Assembly: GCA_002841885.1 (NCBI GenBank)
Contig: PHBE01000004.1
Coordinates: forward strand, 186,001-250,000
Reading direction: 5' to 3'
Source of the DNA: Deltaproteobacteria bacterium HGW-Deltaproteobacteria-18
GTDB lineage: Bacteria > Desulfobacterota > Desulfovibrionia > Desulfovibrionales > Desulfomicrobiaceae
Length of the DNA stretch: 64,000 bases
Program-made: the position numbers and the translations under genes
Part shown: positions 9,379-18,012 of the stretch, one piece after another
Position numbering within the stretch: position 1 is the first letter of the stretch
Layout of the letters: the number at the start of each line of letters is the position of its first letter
Notes under the pieces: generated by a model
Database searches by the model: none
What the model was told of the DNA's origin: nothing
What the model saw: only the letters and a program-made list of their open reading frames with translations

Positions 9379-9487
9379 TCAGCATGAATGCCCAGGGGCG
9401 AACCGGCCGCATGCCGGTTCCGCCCCTGGCCCCCTGCCCCATCCTGTGCTACACGGCCAACGCGCCCGTTGCCCAGGAGAAACGCTC

Positions 9488-10633
9488 ATGACCATCCGCC
9501 CCGACAGCACCGAAGAATTTCCCGCCTCGAAAGAAGAGTGGATGATATTCGTGGCCCAGAGCCGCAAGACTCAGCACGATCTGCTTGAACGCATAAAAGA
9601 ACTCAATTGCCTCTACGGCATCAGCAGGCTGGCCCAGCATCGCGAACAGCCGCTGAATGAGCTCCTGACAGGCATCGCCGACCTGATCCGCTCTTCCTGG
9701 CAATATCCTGACATCTCCTGTGCCTCCATCCGCCTTGGCGACACGCGGCACAACTCCGGCAACTTCGCGCGCACCCGATGGTGCCAATCCAGTCCCATCG
9801 TCATCGACGCAGACGAATGCGGCGCGGTCGAAGTCTGCTATCTGGAGGAACGTCCGGACAGCGATGAGGGTCCTTTTCTGCGCGAGGAACGCAGCCTCAT
9901 CGACGCCGTAGCCGACCAGATCGGCCGCATCGTGGCCCAGCGACGGGCCGAGGAACAGATGCGCGCCCTGTCCCAGGAGCTGATCATGGCCCAGGAAAAC
10001 GAACGCCAGCGCATCGCCCGCGAACTGCACGACCACCTGGCCCAGGACCTCTCCCTGGCCCGGGCCGAACTGGATCGCATCGGCTGCGGTCTGCCCGAAA
10101 ACGGGCCCTGGCGTGCCCAGAACGGTGCCGTCGCCGAGAGACTCGGCACGGCCATCCGCTCCATCCGCGATTTGGCTTACGGCCTGCTCCCGCCGGGCCT
10201 GACCGAGCTTGGCCTGGTCGAAACCGTGCTCGCGCACTGCGAGGATTTCTCCCTGCGCCACGGCATCGCCGTCGACGTCTTTGCCGACGGGCTTGGCGGG
10301 GTCGCCTTTGATTTCGACACCCAGATCAACATCTACCGCCTCATCCAGGAAGCCTTGAACAATGTGCGCAAACACGCCAAGGCCAGCCGCGTGATCATCC
10401 GCCTGCTGGGATCCTATCCCAATCTGCTGGTACGCATCGAGGACGACGGCTGCGGCGCGGACATGGACCGCTGCCTGTCCCAGGCCGGTCGCACCAAACG
10501 CATGGGGCTGTGGAGCATGCGCGAGCGGGTCAAACTCCTGGGCGGCAAGATCAGCTTTCGCTCCAAGCCCGGACAAGGCCTGCACATCCGCATCGAAACC
10601 CCGCTCAACAGGAGCAGCAATGAGCACGCCTAA
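9488..10633 (+). CDS. NarX/DegS-type sensor histidine kinase
   Basis: The protein has 381 residues from the ATG at 9488, which has CCAGGAGAAA upstream. It has no membrane segment, so it should be cytoplasmic. Residues about 30-165 look GAF-like. A HisKA_3 dimerisation domain follows, with phospho-acceptor motif ARELHDHLAQDLS near 175-187. A compact HATPase domain has NNVRKHAKA near 297 and a glycine-rich GLWSMRERV near 339. It shares a 14-bp overlap with the downstream NarL-type regulator, its evident partner. The ligand sensed by the N-terminal domain is unknown. Confidence 0.9.
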   Translation: MTIRPDSTEEFPASKEEWMIFVAQSRKTQHDLLERIKELNCLYGISRLAQHREQPLNELLTGIADLIRSSWQYPDISCASIRLGDTRHNSGNFARTRWCQSSPIVIDADECGAVEVCYLEERPDSDEGPFLREERSLIDAVADQIGRIVAQRRAEEQMRALSQELIMAQENERQRIARELHDHLAQDLSLARAELDRIGCGLPENGPWRAQNGAVAERLGTAIRSIRDLAYGLLPPGLTELGLVETVLAHCEDFSLRHGIAVDVFADGLGGVAFDFDTQINIYRLIQEALNNVRKHAKASRVIIRLLGSYPNLLVRIEDDGCGADMDRCLSQAGRTKRMGLWSMRERVKLLGGKISFRSKPGQGLHIRIETPLNRSSNEHA

Positions 10634-11288
10634 GCGCATCCTCATCATCGACGATCACCCGCTCTACCGTGACGGCCTCAAAGCCCGCCTCGGCACCAGA
10701 TCCGACTTCTGCGTCGTCGGCGAGGCCGGAACCTGCGCCGAAGGACTGCGCCTGACCCAAACCCTGGCCCCGGATCTGGCGGTCATCGACATCTCCCTGC
10801 CCGACGGCAGCGGCATCGAGCTCACCCGGGAAATCCGCGCCTCGCGGCCGGACCTGCCCGTACTCATCGTCAGCATGCACGCCAAACTCGATTTCATCGC
10901 CGCCGCCTTCCAGGCCGGAGCCAGCGGCTACATGTCCAAGGAATCAGGAGGCGAAGGAATCCTGCAAGCCATCGGAACCGTTCTCTCCGGCGGGCAATAT
11001 CTCGACGGCTCCCTCTCGCCCTCGGTCCTGCGTCGACTGAACGACATCTCCGGCCGCAAGGCCAAGACCCTGGACGCATCATACGGCAGCCTCTCGCTAC
11101 GCGAACAGCAGGTCATGCGTCTGCTGGCGGAAGGGCTGACTCCGGAAGAAATCGCGGCCAAGCTCTTCGTGTCCCGAAAGACCGTCCTCAACCACCGCTA
11201 CGCCATCATGACCAAGCTCGGCATAAAAAGCCCCGTGGCCTTCGTGCGCCACGCCGCACGCCTCGGACTGATCGAAATCGACGACTGA
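10620..11288 (+). CDS. NarL/FixJ-family response regulator
   Basis: The 222-residue protein has an N-terminal receiver domain with acidic IIDDH, phospho-acceptor aspartate in LAVIDISLPDGSG near residue 55, and a lysine in MSKE near 107. The C-terminal LuxR-type helix-turn-helix spans about 155-215 (LSLREQQVMRLLAEG, then KTVLNHRYAIMTKLG). The start ATG at 10620 lies inside the end of the kinase gene and has AGGAGC upstream, so the two are translationally coupled. Its targets are not evident; the glutamate-synthase-like gene or the CorC-like gene beside it are candidates. Confidence 0.92.
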   Translation: MSTPKRILIIDDHPLYRDGLKARLGTRSDFCVVGEAGTCAEGLRLTQTLAPDLAVIDISLPDGSGIELTREIRASRPDLPVLIVSMHAKLDFIAAAFQAGASGYMSKESGGEGILQAIGTVLSGGQYLDGSLSPSVLRRLNDISGRKAKTLDASYGSLSLREQQVMRLLAEGLTPEEIAAKLFVSRKTVLNHRYAIMTKLGIKSPVAFVRHAARLGLIEIDD

Positions 11289-11435
11289 TCCGGCATTCGC
11301 GAAATTTTGGCGTCAGCCCCATTTGCGTCTTTACCCTGACGGGCGATCATGGTTACAGATGATCGAGAACGCCGCGCGGGATACGACCACGCAGCCCAAA
11401 GTTCAAACAGCCCGTATTTCATCAAGGATTTCTTC

Positions 11436-12737
11436 ATGCTCCGCTCTTTAGCATTCCTGCTGCTGGTCCTGCTGCTGGTCCTGGCCAACGGTTTTTTTGT
11501 GGCTTCGGAGTTCGCCCTCGTGGGCGTACGGCGTTCGCGTATCGCAACCCTGGCGGAAAGTGGAAACAAAAAAGCCAAACTGCTGCTGCGCCTCATCGAC
11601 CACCTGAACGCCTACATTTCCGCCACCCAGCTGGGCATCACCCTGTCCTCCCTCGCCCTGGGCTGGATCGGCGAGCCCGCCATCGCAGAACTGCTGAACC
11701 CCCTGCTCGAAGGCCGGGTCCCCCCCGCCGTGCTGCACTCCATCTCGTTCGCCATCGCTTTCAGCCTGATCACATTCCTGCACATCGTCCTCGGAGAGCT
11801 CGCGCCCAAGACCATCGCACTGGAGCGGGCCGAGAAGACCGCCCTGGCCATCGCACTGCCCATGGAAATCTTCTACCGCATCTTCTACTGGCCGATCCGT
11901 CTGCTCGACTGGTCCGGAACGCGCACGGTGCGTCTGCTCGGTTTCACGCCCAGCGCCACTCACGGCTCCGTCTACACCGAAGACGAACTGCGCATGCTCA
12001 TCGACGCCAGCTACTCCAGCGGACAGATCGAAGAAGAAAAGCGCCGCCTCATCCGCCGCGCCTTCGACTTCAACACCACCGAAGCCTGCGAGGCCATGAT
12101 CCCGCGCTCCGAGATCGTGGCCCTGCCTGTGACCTCCACCCTGGACGAGGTCCTCGAAGCCTTCCGGATTCACGGCTACTCCCGCCTGCCCGTCTATGGC
12201 GCGGACCTGGACGACGTGGTCGGGGTGCTCTTCCGCCAGGACATGGAACCGTTCATGGCCCGTGAACCGGGGCTGGTCTTTTCCATGACCGCCCTCTTGC
12301 ACCCGCCCGCCTTCGTCCCCTCGGGCAAACGCCTGGGCAGCCTCTTAAAACAGATGCAGGCCACACGAACCCACCTTATCTTCGTCATGGACGAATACGG
12401 CGGACTCGAAGGTCTGGTTACCCTGGAGGATGTGCTGGAAGAAATCGTCGGCGAGATCAATGACGAATACGACGAAGAAGTGCGCTCACAGATCGTGCGC
12501 GACGGCGCGGACTTCATCCTCGACGGGATGCTCGCCGTACGCGACGCCAACCGCAAACTGGGTTTGCGCCTGCCAGAGGACGAAGCCTACAACACCGTGG
12601 CAGGCTTCCTCCTGGCCCAGGCTGGAAAAGTCCTGGAGCCCGGCGATGAAGTGCCGATCAGGGAAGGAGTTTTCAAGGTCAAACGGGTCGAACGCCGCCG
12701 CATCGTGCGAATTCGGTTCGCGCCCAAGGCTCGCTAG
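11436..12737 (+). CDS. CNNM/CorC (HlyC) family membrane protein
   Basis: The protein has 433 residues from the ATG at 11436, with AAGGA upstream; a longer in-frame start at 11349 has no site. It has the DUF21/CNNM membrane domain (about 1-190, three to four hydrophobic segments), a pair of CBS domains (about 205-330, EAMIPRSEIVAL at the start) and a C-terminal CorC_HlyC domain (about 345-430). The family is linked to magnesium, cobalt or sodium efflux and was first named haemolysin by mistake. It lies 147 bp after the response regulator and could be a separate unit. Confidence 0.9.
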   Translation: MLRSLAFLLLVLLLVLANGFFVASEFALVGVRRSRIATLAESGNKKAKLLLRLIDHLNAYISATQLGITLSSLALGWIGEPAIAELLNPLLEGRVPPAVLHSISFAIAFSLITFLHIVLGELAPKTIALERAEKTALAIALPMEIFYRIFYWPIRLLDWSGTRTVRLLGFTPSATHGSVYTEDELRMLIDASYSSGQIEEEKRRLIRRAFDFNTTEACEAMIPRSEIVALPVTSTLDEVLEAFRIHGYSRLPVYGADLDDVVGVLFRQDMEPFMAREPGLVFSMTALLHPPAFVPSGKRLGSLLKQMQATRTHLIFVMDEYGGLEGLVTLEDVLEEIVGEINDEYDEEVRSQIVRDGADFILDGMLAVRDANRKLGLRLPEDEAYNTVAGFLLAQAGKVLEPGDEVPIREGVFKVKRVERRRIVRIRFAPKAR

Positions 12738-13181
12738 AAGGAACAAGAGAAAGGCATGCTGGGCGAATCCCCTTCCACCCAAAGCTCGGCAGGAGCGGGG
12801 CGGGGCGTTTCGGGGCGGGGCCGGCGACTGTCTGACTGATCCAGGCATCGTTTGCTTCCCCGTCGCTCCATCACCCGAAACGCAAAAGCCTGTCCCTGCA
12901 CGCGGCGGGAAAGCATTACGAGGCCGGAGAAGGAGTTTCGGCGGGCCCGCCCCGAAATGCCCCGGCACGCGGCCGCCCTGCGCCGCACATCTACTCTACA
13001 CGGCCATTCTTCTTTATTTTCAAGGGGTTGAAAGACATGGATCTCCCGCGCAGCCTGACACGTCCGCCTGCGCGGGAATGACACAGTGGAGGTGCGGTCA
13101 ACTGCAATATTTTACCTGCATTCCAATCAGAGAGACTTCCCCGAAACGGGCTATTTTCCGACCGCCGCCTTGTCTATCAGC
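12738..13181. other. Intergenic region, no gene seen
   Basis: About 440 bp separate the convergent CorC-like and zinc-ribbon genes. Open frames here lack coding character. It holds an imperfect GC-rich palindrome around 12940-12965 (core GGCGGGCCCGCC) and a REP-like inverted repeat at 13036-13083. No T-tracted terminator was found. Confidence 0.5.
13036..13083. repeat. REP-like inverted repeat
   Basis: Arms CCCGCGCA (13045-13052) and TGCGCGGG (13069-13076) flank a 16-bp loop, set in an ATGGAT...GGGAATGACA context. This resembles short repeats scattered in many proteobacterial genomes (ATTCCCGCG...CGCGGGAAT type). Copy number cannot be judged from one window. Confidence 0.5.
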
Positions 13182-13415
13182 CTAGATATCGATCTTCGTC
13201 CCCGAATACGTGAACGCGTTCTTGTTCATCTTGATGAACGTCCCCTTGTCGATGCCGACGGCCTTGCCGCACTGGCACCAGACCTTGCCGTCCCGTTCCT
13301 CCAGAATCCAGACCTTCTCGATCCGCTCCCGGTGGCACCGCAAGACCTCGCCAGGGCCCAGCTTGCGGTAGCGCCACAATTTCTTGCGGCAGGCCGCGCA
13401 CTTGATGACCAGCAT
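13182..13415 (-). CDS. Small zinc-ribbon protein
   Basis: A 77-residue protein with KCAACRKKLWRYRK at the start, a middle cysteine (LRCHRE), and VWCQCGKAVG near 46-55. CxxC plus CxC suggest one zinc site. It is otherwise basic and without a membrane segment. Its ATG at 13415 overlaps the stop codon of the upstream metallo-beta-lactamase gene (TAATG), so the two are translationally coupled. Function unknown; an RNA-, DNA- or protein-binding accessory role is possible. Confidence 0.7.
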   Translation of the reverse strand: MLVIKCAACRKKLWRYRKLGPGEVLRCHRERIEKVWILEERDGKVWCQCGKAVGIDKGTFIKMNKNAFTYSGTKIDI

Positions 13416-14161
13416 TATTCCGGCACGCTCTCCATCCCGGCCCATTTCGGTTCGTGCAGGGGCAGGATGTGGTCGGCCAGGGTCTTGGCCCGGACCAGGG
13501 TTTCGTATGCCTCGTAGGCGTTGACGTGGGTTCCGGGGGAGATGACCTCCATCTCCATGGCCGTGACCGCCTTGGGCGGATAGAGATTTTCCAGGATGGT
13601 GCAGAAGCCGCAGATGAGGACGCTGCCCCTGTCCGTCTCCACGCGCACGGACATGCCGCCCTCGGTGTGGGCCGGGGTGTGGATCATGGTGATGCCGGGT
13701 GCGATCTGGGTGTCACGCGTCAGCGGCACGATCTGACCGTTCTCCTCCACCTCCTCGATGTAGTCTTCGAGGTAGCGAAAATCGAGAGGGTGCGGGTCGT
13801 GGATGCACGCAAGTTCCTTTTCGTGGACGTAGATCTTCGCGTTCACGCACCGGGCATCGTTCTCGCAGTGGTCGTTGTGCAGATGGGTGTGCAGGACGAT
13901 GTCGATGTCCTCGGGCGTAAGGCCAAACCGGGCCAGCCCCTCGTCGAAGGTGTGGATCTTCCCGCCGATGGCCCTTTCCCGCTCCTCCGAGATCACCGGG
14001 TGCATCTCGCCCGTGTCCACCAGGATCTTCTTGTCCCCGCCCTCCAGGTACCAGCAGTAGATGGGGATGGTGTAGGGCGTGCCGTAGTCGTGCTGATAGG
14101 TCATCATGCCCTTGTCGAAGACCTTGGTGCCCATGACGATGGGATGGATGATGTAGGTCAT
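13415..14161 (-). CDS. Metallo-beta-lactamase-fold hydrolase (AHL-lactonase-like)
   Basis: The 248-residue cytoplasmic protein has the metal-binding HxHxDH motif as THLHNDHCEN near 91-100, downstream histidines in TPAHTEGG near 160 and a late HEP near 238. The layout follows the N-acyl-homoserine-lactonase-like group of the superfamily, but real substrates in this group are varied and quorum quenching should not be assumed. TGGAG precedes the ATG. It lies 51 bp after another metallo-beta-lactamase-fold gene and probably belongs to the same ORP-like operon. Confidence 0.8.
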   Translation of the reverse strand: MTYIIHPIVMGTKVFDKGMMTYQHDYGTPYTIPIYCWYLEGGDKKILVDTGEMHPVISEERERAIGGKIHTFDEGLARFGLTPEDIDIVLHTHLHNDHCENDARCVNAKIYVHEKELACIHDPHPLDFRYLEDYIEEVEENGQIVPLTRDTQIAPGITMIHTPAHTEGGMSVRVETDRGSVLICGFCTILENLYPPKAVTAMEMEVISPGTHVNAYEAYETLVRAKTLADHILPLHEPKWAGMESVPE

Positions 14162-14212
14162 GCAATGCTCCAGAGAATGTCGTCGCGGCCGGAAATCCGC
14201 GCACGCATCGTA

Positions 14213-15052
14213 TCAGGGTTCGGACGCGTCCATGCGGAATCCACAGTAGCCAGTGTGCACGGGACAGTCCAGATGGTCGCGCAGGTAGGCTATAGCCCCC
14301 TCCCCGGTGCAGTGGCATGGGACCAACAGGCCGGGCTGCATGTCACGCAGGGCCCGCGCGGTCTTTTCCAGCCGCTGCGGACTGGCCGAGCCCAGATGAA
14401 GGCCGCCGATCACGGCGTGGATACGGCTTTCGCCGGTGATCTCCTGCAGATGGGTGAGGGTGTTGATCAGCCCCGCGTGACAGCAGCCCACGCAGACGAT
14501 CAGCCCCTTTTCGGTGCTGATCCACAGGGCCTGGTCGTCGTGGACGGGATCGGAGCGCAAGGCGTGAGGATCGAAGTAGAAAGGCCCCCCTGCGTCCTCG
14601 AAATCCGTCCACCTCGGAATCAAACCGCTCAGGCCGATCCCGTCGCCGAGCAGCTGGGGCCCGCTGTTCCAGCGCATGCGCTCCACGGGCAGAGTGGCCA
14701 GGGCCCGCATTGAAAACATGGGCATGCGGATGTCCCTGGCCTCGCCGCCCGAGATGCTGTAGCGGGGCTCGGTCACGCCCGAATGGCAATACACCCGAAC
14801 CTCCGGCGCGGCCCCGAGGACCATGGGCACCGCGCCGGTATGATCGTAATGGCCATGGCTCAGGACAAGCGTGTCGGTGCGGCCCAGATCGATCCCCAGC
14901 GCCCGGACGTTCTCGGCCAGGGCGGTGCCCTGGCCGGTGTCGAGCAGGATGTGCCCGTCGCCATGCTCTATCCACAAGGCGAAGCCATGCTCCGCCAGGC
15001 ATCCGAAGCCGGCCTGATTGTCGACCAGCACCGTCAGTACGGTTTTGTGCAT
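14213..15052 (-). CDS. Metallo-beta-lactamase-fold protein, dihydropterin-type
   Basis: The 279-residue protein starts at the ATG at 15052, preceded by CAGGAGAA. The motif SHGHYDHTGA near 76-85 is the HxHxDH site, ILLDTGQG near 51-58 is the usual strand before it, and GCCHAGLIN near 187-195 supplies a later histidine. It is most like the group annotated as 7,8-dihydropterin-6-methyl-4-(ribofuranosyl)-aminobenzene-phosphate synthase, common in anaerobes. It lies 16 bp after the Mrp ATPase gene, which suggests a role in the same process, perhaps cofactor or cluster handling. Confidence 0.8.
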   Translation of the reverse strand: MHKTVLTVLVDNQAGFGCLAEHGFALWIEHGDGHILLDTGQGTALAENVRALGIDLGRTDTLVLSHGHYDHTGAVPMVLGAAPEVRVYCHSGVTEPRYSISGGEARDIRMPMFSMRALATLPVERMRWNSGPQLLGDGIGLSGLIPRWTDFEDAGGPFYFDPHALRSDPVHDDQALWISTEKGLIVCVGCCHAGLINTLTHLQEITGESRIHAVIGGLHLGSASPQRLEKTARALRDMQPGLLVPCHCTGEGAIAYLRDHLDCPVHTGYCGFRMDASEP

Positions 15053-15068
15053 GATGGGTTCTCCTGGA

Positions 15069-15980
15069 TCAGGCTTCCTGTTTGACAGTTGGCAGCTCCA
15101 GCAGCGGCGCGACAACCCGGCGCATGAGTTCCGCCGTAGGGCTTGCGGCATGATGCATGACGAACGCCTCTCCCATGTCGCCCGCCTCGGCCACCATCGG
15201 GTCGATGGGAATGGAGCCGAGAAAGGGAACGCCCATGTCTTCAGCCATGAGCCGCCCGCCGCCGGAACGTAGAATATGGGTCAGCTCGCCGCATTTGGGA
15301 CACACGAAGCCGCTCATGTTCTCCACTACTCCCAGCACCTTCATGCCGACCTGAGCGCAGAACGTGATGGACTTGCGCACATCCATGGCCGCCACACGCT
15401 GCGGCGTGGTCACCACCACGGCTCCGTCGATGGGGTTGATGAGCTGACAGATCGACAGGGGCTCGTCGCCTGTGCCGGGAGGGGCGTCGATGATCAGGTA
15501 ATCCAGATCGCCCCAATCCACGTCTCTCAAAAACTGCTTGATGACGTTGCCCTTGACCGGACCGCGCCAGATGACCGCGTCATCGGGGTTGCGCAGCAGA
15601 AAACCCATGGACATGACCTTGAGGTGCCCGAGTTCCACCGGCATGAGACCGCCAGGCCCTGCTTCGATGTTCGCCCCTTCAAGACCGAGCATGGTCGGTA
15701 TGCTGGGGCCGTGGATGTCGACGTCGAGAAGGCCGACCTTCTTGCCCGCGAGCATGAGCCCAATGGCCAGGTTCACGGCCACGGTGCTCTTGCCCACGCC
15801 GCCCTTGCCGGACATGACCATGATCTTGTGACCGATATGGCACAGCCGGGACTGCAGGGCGCGGCGTTCCTCGAAGTCCTGATCGTTTTCATCCAGCTCG
15901 CGCCTGGCCGCCGAACAGCTGGAATCCTTGCATGAATCGCACGAACTGGCCCTTTGGGCGTTATTTTCCATATTCTCCAT
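15069..15980 (-). CDS. Mrp/NBP35-family P-loop ATPase (MrpORP-like)
   Basis: The 303-residue protein has the deviant Walker A SGKGGVGKST at 57-66, a DVDIHGPSIPT segment near 83-93 and IIDAPPGTGDE near 140-150, the hallmarks of the Mrp/NBP35 ApbC family of iron-sulfur carrier ATPases. The N-terminus has cysteines at 14, 17 and 22 and a later CPKC near 215, both candidate cluster ligands. Its ATG follows the stop of the NifX-like gene directly (TGA-ATG). In Desulfovibrio the orange-protein complex contains an Mrp-type ATPase, and this pairing matches that arrangement. Confidence 0.9.
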   Translation of the reverse strand: MENMENNAQRASSCDSCKDSSCSAARRELDENDQDFEERRALQSRLCHIGHKIMVMSGKGGVGKSTVAVNLAIGLMLAGKKVGLLDVDIHGPSIPTMLGLEGANIEAGPGGLMPVELGHLKVMSMGFLLRNPDDAVIWRGPVKGNVIKQFLRDVDWGDLDYLIIDAPPGTGDEPLSICQLINPIDGAVVVTTPQRVAAMDVRKSITFCAQVGMKVLGVVENMSGFVCPKCGELTHILRSGGGRLMAEDMGVPFLGSIPIDPMVAEAGDMGEAFVMHHAASPTAELMRRVVAPLLELPTVKQEA

Positions 15981-16373
15981 TCAATCTCTCCACGATGCGC
16001 GGTTAGTTGTTGATCGCCCTATGCCTCTCTTGCGGACTCGGCCTCTGCCCCGGCAACCCGGCATGTCAAAAGTCTCATCCAGATCGCCATGTTCCCAGGC
16101 CGCGATGACCCGTTCCAGATCGCCGGCTATGAAACCGACAACCGTGATCCCCCCGGCCGCAAGGGCCTCCTGCATGGACCTTGAAATGGCCCCGCAGATG
16201 AGCGTCCCGACGTCAAGGCGAATCAGGTCCTCGGCCCTGTGCAAAGGCTCGTCGCGCAGCAGGACATGTTCTTCCCGCTCCCGGGTCCCTTCGGCCAGCA
16301 AAAGGATACGCCCGCCGACATCAAAGACCGGCGCGATGCGATCCTGCCAGTGGTGCAAGGCAATACGCGACAT
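15981..16373 (-). CDS. NifX/NifB-like protein, probable orange protein (ORP)
   Basis: The 130-residue protein starts at the ATG at 16373, 6 bp after GAGGAG. It has the ferredoxin-like fold of the dinitrogenase Fe-Mo cofactor-binding family: DRIAPVFDVGGRILLL near 10-25 and DVGTLICGAISRSMQEAL near 57-74, with a glycine/arginine-rich tail GCRGRGRVRKRG. In Desulfovibrio such a protein beside an Mrp ATPase and a sigma-54 activator is the orange protein, which holds a Mo-Cu-S cluster. Here the same neighbours are present, so I call it ORP-like by context. It is the first gene behind the sigma-54 promoter at 16400-16413. Confidence 0.78.
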   Translation of the reverse strand: MSRIALHHWQDRIAPVFDVGGRILLLAEGTREREEHVLLRDEPLHRAEDLIRLDVGTLICGAISRSMQEALAAGGITVVGFIAGDLERVIAAWEHGDLDETFDMPGCRGRGRVRKRGIGRSTTNRASWRD

Positions 16374-16399
16374 TAGGGCTCCTCTTTGAGCTCTGCAAA

Positions 16400-16414
16400 G
16401 CATGAGGCGTGCCG
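16400..16414 (-). promoter_or_regulatory. Sigma-54 promoter of the ORP-like operon
   Basis: Minus-strand sequence CGGCACGCCTCATGC has GG and GC separated by exactly ten bases, close to TGGCACG-N4-TTGC. The start point would fall near 16388, leaving a leader of about 15 nt that just includes the GAGGAG site of the first gene. Confidence 0.75.
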
Positions 16415-16434
16415 CCGGAAGGTCGCGCGAAAAA

Positions 16435-16463
16435 AGAATACAAGATTCTGATAATACTGTATT
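16435..16463. promoter_or_regulatory. Possible activator sites upstream of ORP-like operon
   Basis: Two inverted repeats lie 47-75 bp upstream of the predicted start: AGAAT-N5-ATTCT (16435-16449) and AATAC-T-GTATT (16453-16463). The stretch is AT-rich in a GC-rich setting. They are candidates for the binding site of the sigma-54 activator encoded next door. Evidence is symmetry and position only. Confidence 0.35.
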
Positions 16464-16533
16464 TTAAGAAAAAAAGACCACCTCGGAGAGGGGCGTGAAC
16501 GCACCACAGGCGGACAACAAGGTAGCGCCGAAG

Positions 16534-17907
16534 CTACTCTTTTGGAGAGGAACGGCCGTCGCGCTCGGGCAACGCCATGCCAAGGCGCTTCATGCGCCTA
16601 AAGAGCGTGGTTTTGTGGATGCCAAGCTCGCGGGCCGCGGCCAGACGATTGAAGGCATTGCGCTCCAGGGCCGTGTGAATGGCCTGCCTGTCGAGCATGT
16701 CGTGCATCGTGCGGCCATCGCCGAAATGTCCGCGAGGAGCAAGAAGGGTAAGTTCGTCGGGCAGGTGGTCGATGTCGATGCGGCCTTCGCCGCAAAGCAC
16801 GAAGGCCCTCTCGATGCAGTTTTCGAGCTCCCGGATGTTGCCCGGCCAGTCATGGGCCATGAGCAGGGACAGGGACTCGGTGCCTATGCCCGTGACCGTG
16901 CGCCCCTGGATGCGGTTGAGGCGGCGGATGAACTGTTCCACCAAGAGCGGCAGATCGTCCTTGCGTTCACGCAACGGAGGCAGCTCCAGGCGGATGACAT
17001 TGATTCGATAATAGAGGTCTTCGCGGAATTCGCCGGCCCGGATCAGCTCCGTCAGGTTGCGGTTGGTGGCTACAATGACGCGGGCGTCGGTGGATTCGGT
17101 TTTCGAGGACCCGAGCGGCTCGAAGGTCCGCTCCTGCAGCACGCGCAGGAGGCGCACCTGCAGGGCCGGGCTGATCTCGCCGATCTCGTCCAGAAAAATC
17201 GTCCCGCCCCGGGCCTGGGCAAAACGGCCCAGCCGGTCACGATTTGCCCCGGTGTAGGCTCCGGCCTTGACCCCGAAGAGTTCGGACTCGAGCAGGGTGT
17301 CGGGCAGGGCCGCGCAGTTGACGGCAATGAAAGGCCCGCTGGCGTGAGCGCTCAGGGAATGGATGGTACGGGCGAAGAGTTCCTTGCCGGTGCCGGTCTC
17401 TCCGGTGAGCAGGACCGTGCTGGGGCTGGCGGCGATGGCAGGCAGCATGGAGAAAAGCTTGTGCATGCGCGGACTGCGGCTGAAGAGCTCGCCGACATGG
17501 TAGCGGCCTTCGATCTCGCGCTTCAATGCGTCAATTTCCGAGAGATCGCGGAATGTTTCGGCTCCGCCCATGACCTGGCCGTTTTCGTCACGAAAAACCG
17601 CCGTGGACACGCTGATGGAGATGCGGTCCCCCTGGGCCGTGATGATGTACCCGCAGGTGCCTATGCGCGGCTTCCCGCTCGCAAGCGTGTCCTGCAGGGG
17701 ACAATTGTCGACGCAGAGGCTGGAACGGAAGACCTCGGAGCACAGGCGTCCGATGGCCTCGGAGCGGGACACTCCGGTGATCTCTTCCGCGGCGCGATTG
17801 AAGGACGTGATGCGCCACTCAAGGTCGACGGTGAACACCCCATCGGAAATGCTCTCGAGGATGGCGTCCGTGGGCGTGCGTGCGGTGTTCTTTGTGGACG
17901 AGGACAT
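16534..17907 (-). CDS. PAS-type sigma-54-dependent regulator of the ORP-like operon
   Basis: The 457-residue protein has an N-terminal PAS domain (about 12-125), a AAA+ sigma-54 interaction domain (about 140-375) and a Fis-type helix-turn-helix (about 405-445, RLAAARELGIHKTTLFRRM). Walker A is GETGTGKE near 165, the sigma-54 loop is GAYTGA near 218, Walker B is IFLDEIGE, and WPGNIRELENC is present. The PAS domain holds CVDNCPL near 63-69, two closely spaced cysteines that could bind a cluster or sense redox state. It lies 160 bp upstream of the ORP-like operon on the same strand and is the likely activator of that promoter, as in Desulfovibrio. Confidence 0.88.
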   Translation of the reverse strand: MSSSTKNTARTPTDAILESISDGVFTVDLEWRITSFNRAAEEITGVSRSEAIGRLCSEVFRSSLCVDNCPLQDTLASGKPRIGTCGYIITAQGDRISISVSTAVFRDENGQVMGGAETFRDLSEIDALKREIEGRYHVGELFSRSPRMHKLFSMLPAIAASPSTVLLTGETGTGKELFARTIHSLSAHASGPFIAVNCAALPDTLLESELFGVKAGAYTGANRDRLGRFAQARGGTIFLDEIGEISPALQVRLLRVLQERTFEPLGSSKTESTDARVIVATNRNLTELIRAGEFREDLYYRINVIRLELPPLRERKDDLPLLVEQFIRRLNRIQGRTVTGIGTESLSLLMAHDWPGNIRELENCIERAFVLCGEGRIDIDHLPDELTLLAPRGHFGDGRTMHDMLDRQAIHTALERNAFNRLAAARELGIHKTTLFRRMKRLGMALPERDGRSSPKE

Positions 17908-17961
17908 GGCTTTTCTTGTCCCTCTCGGCCAGCCCGGTCAAGGACGCATGAAAACAAAGAA

Positions 17962-17990
17962 GGGCGGAAAAGGAATGTTCCTTTCCGCCC
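17962..17990 (-). terminator. Terminator after metK
   Basis: A hairpin with arms GGGCGGAAAGGAA and its near-complement closes on a 3-base loop and is followed on the minus strand by a T-rich tract (TTCTTTGTTTT). It lies 23 bp after the metK stop codon and ends the sahR-ahcY-metK operon. Confidence 0.88.
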
Positions 17991-18012
17991 CGCATGCTGA
18001 ATCAGGTTCGAG

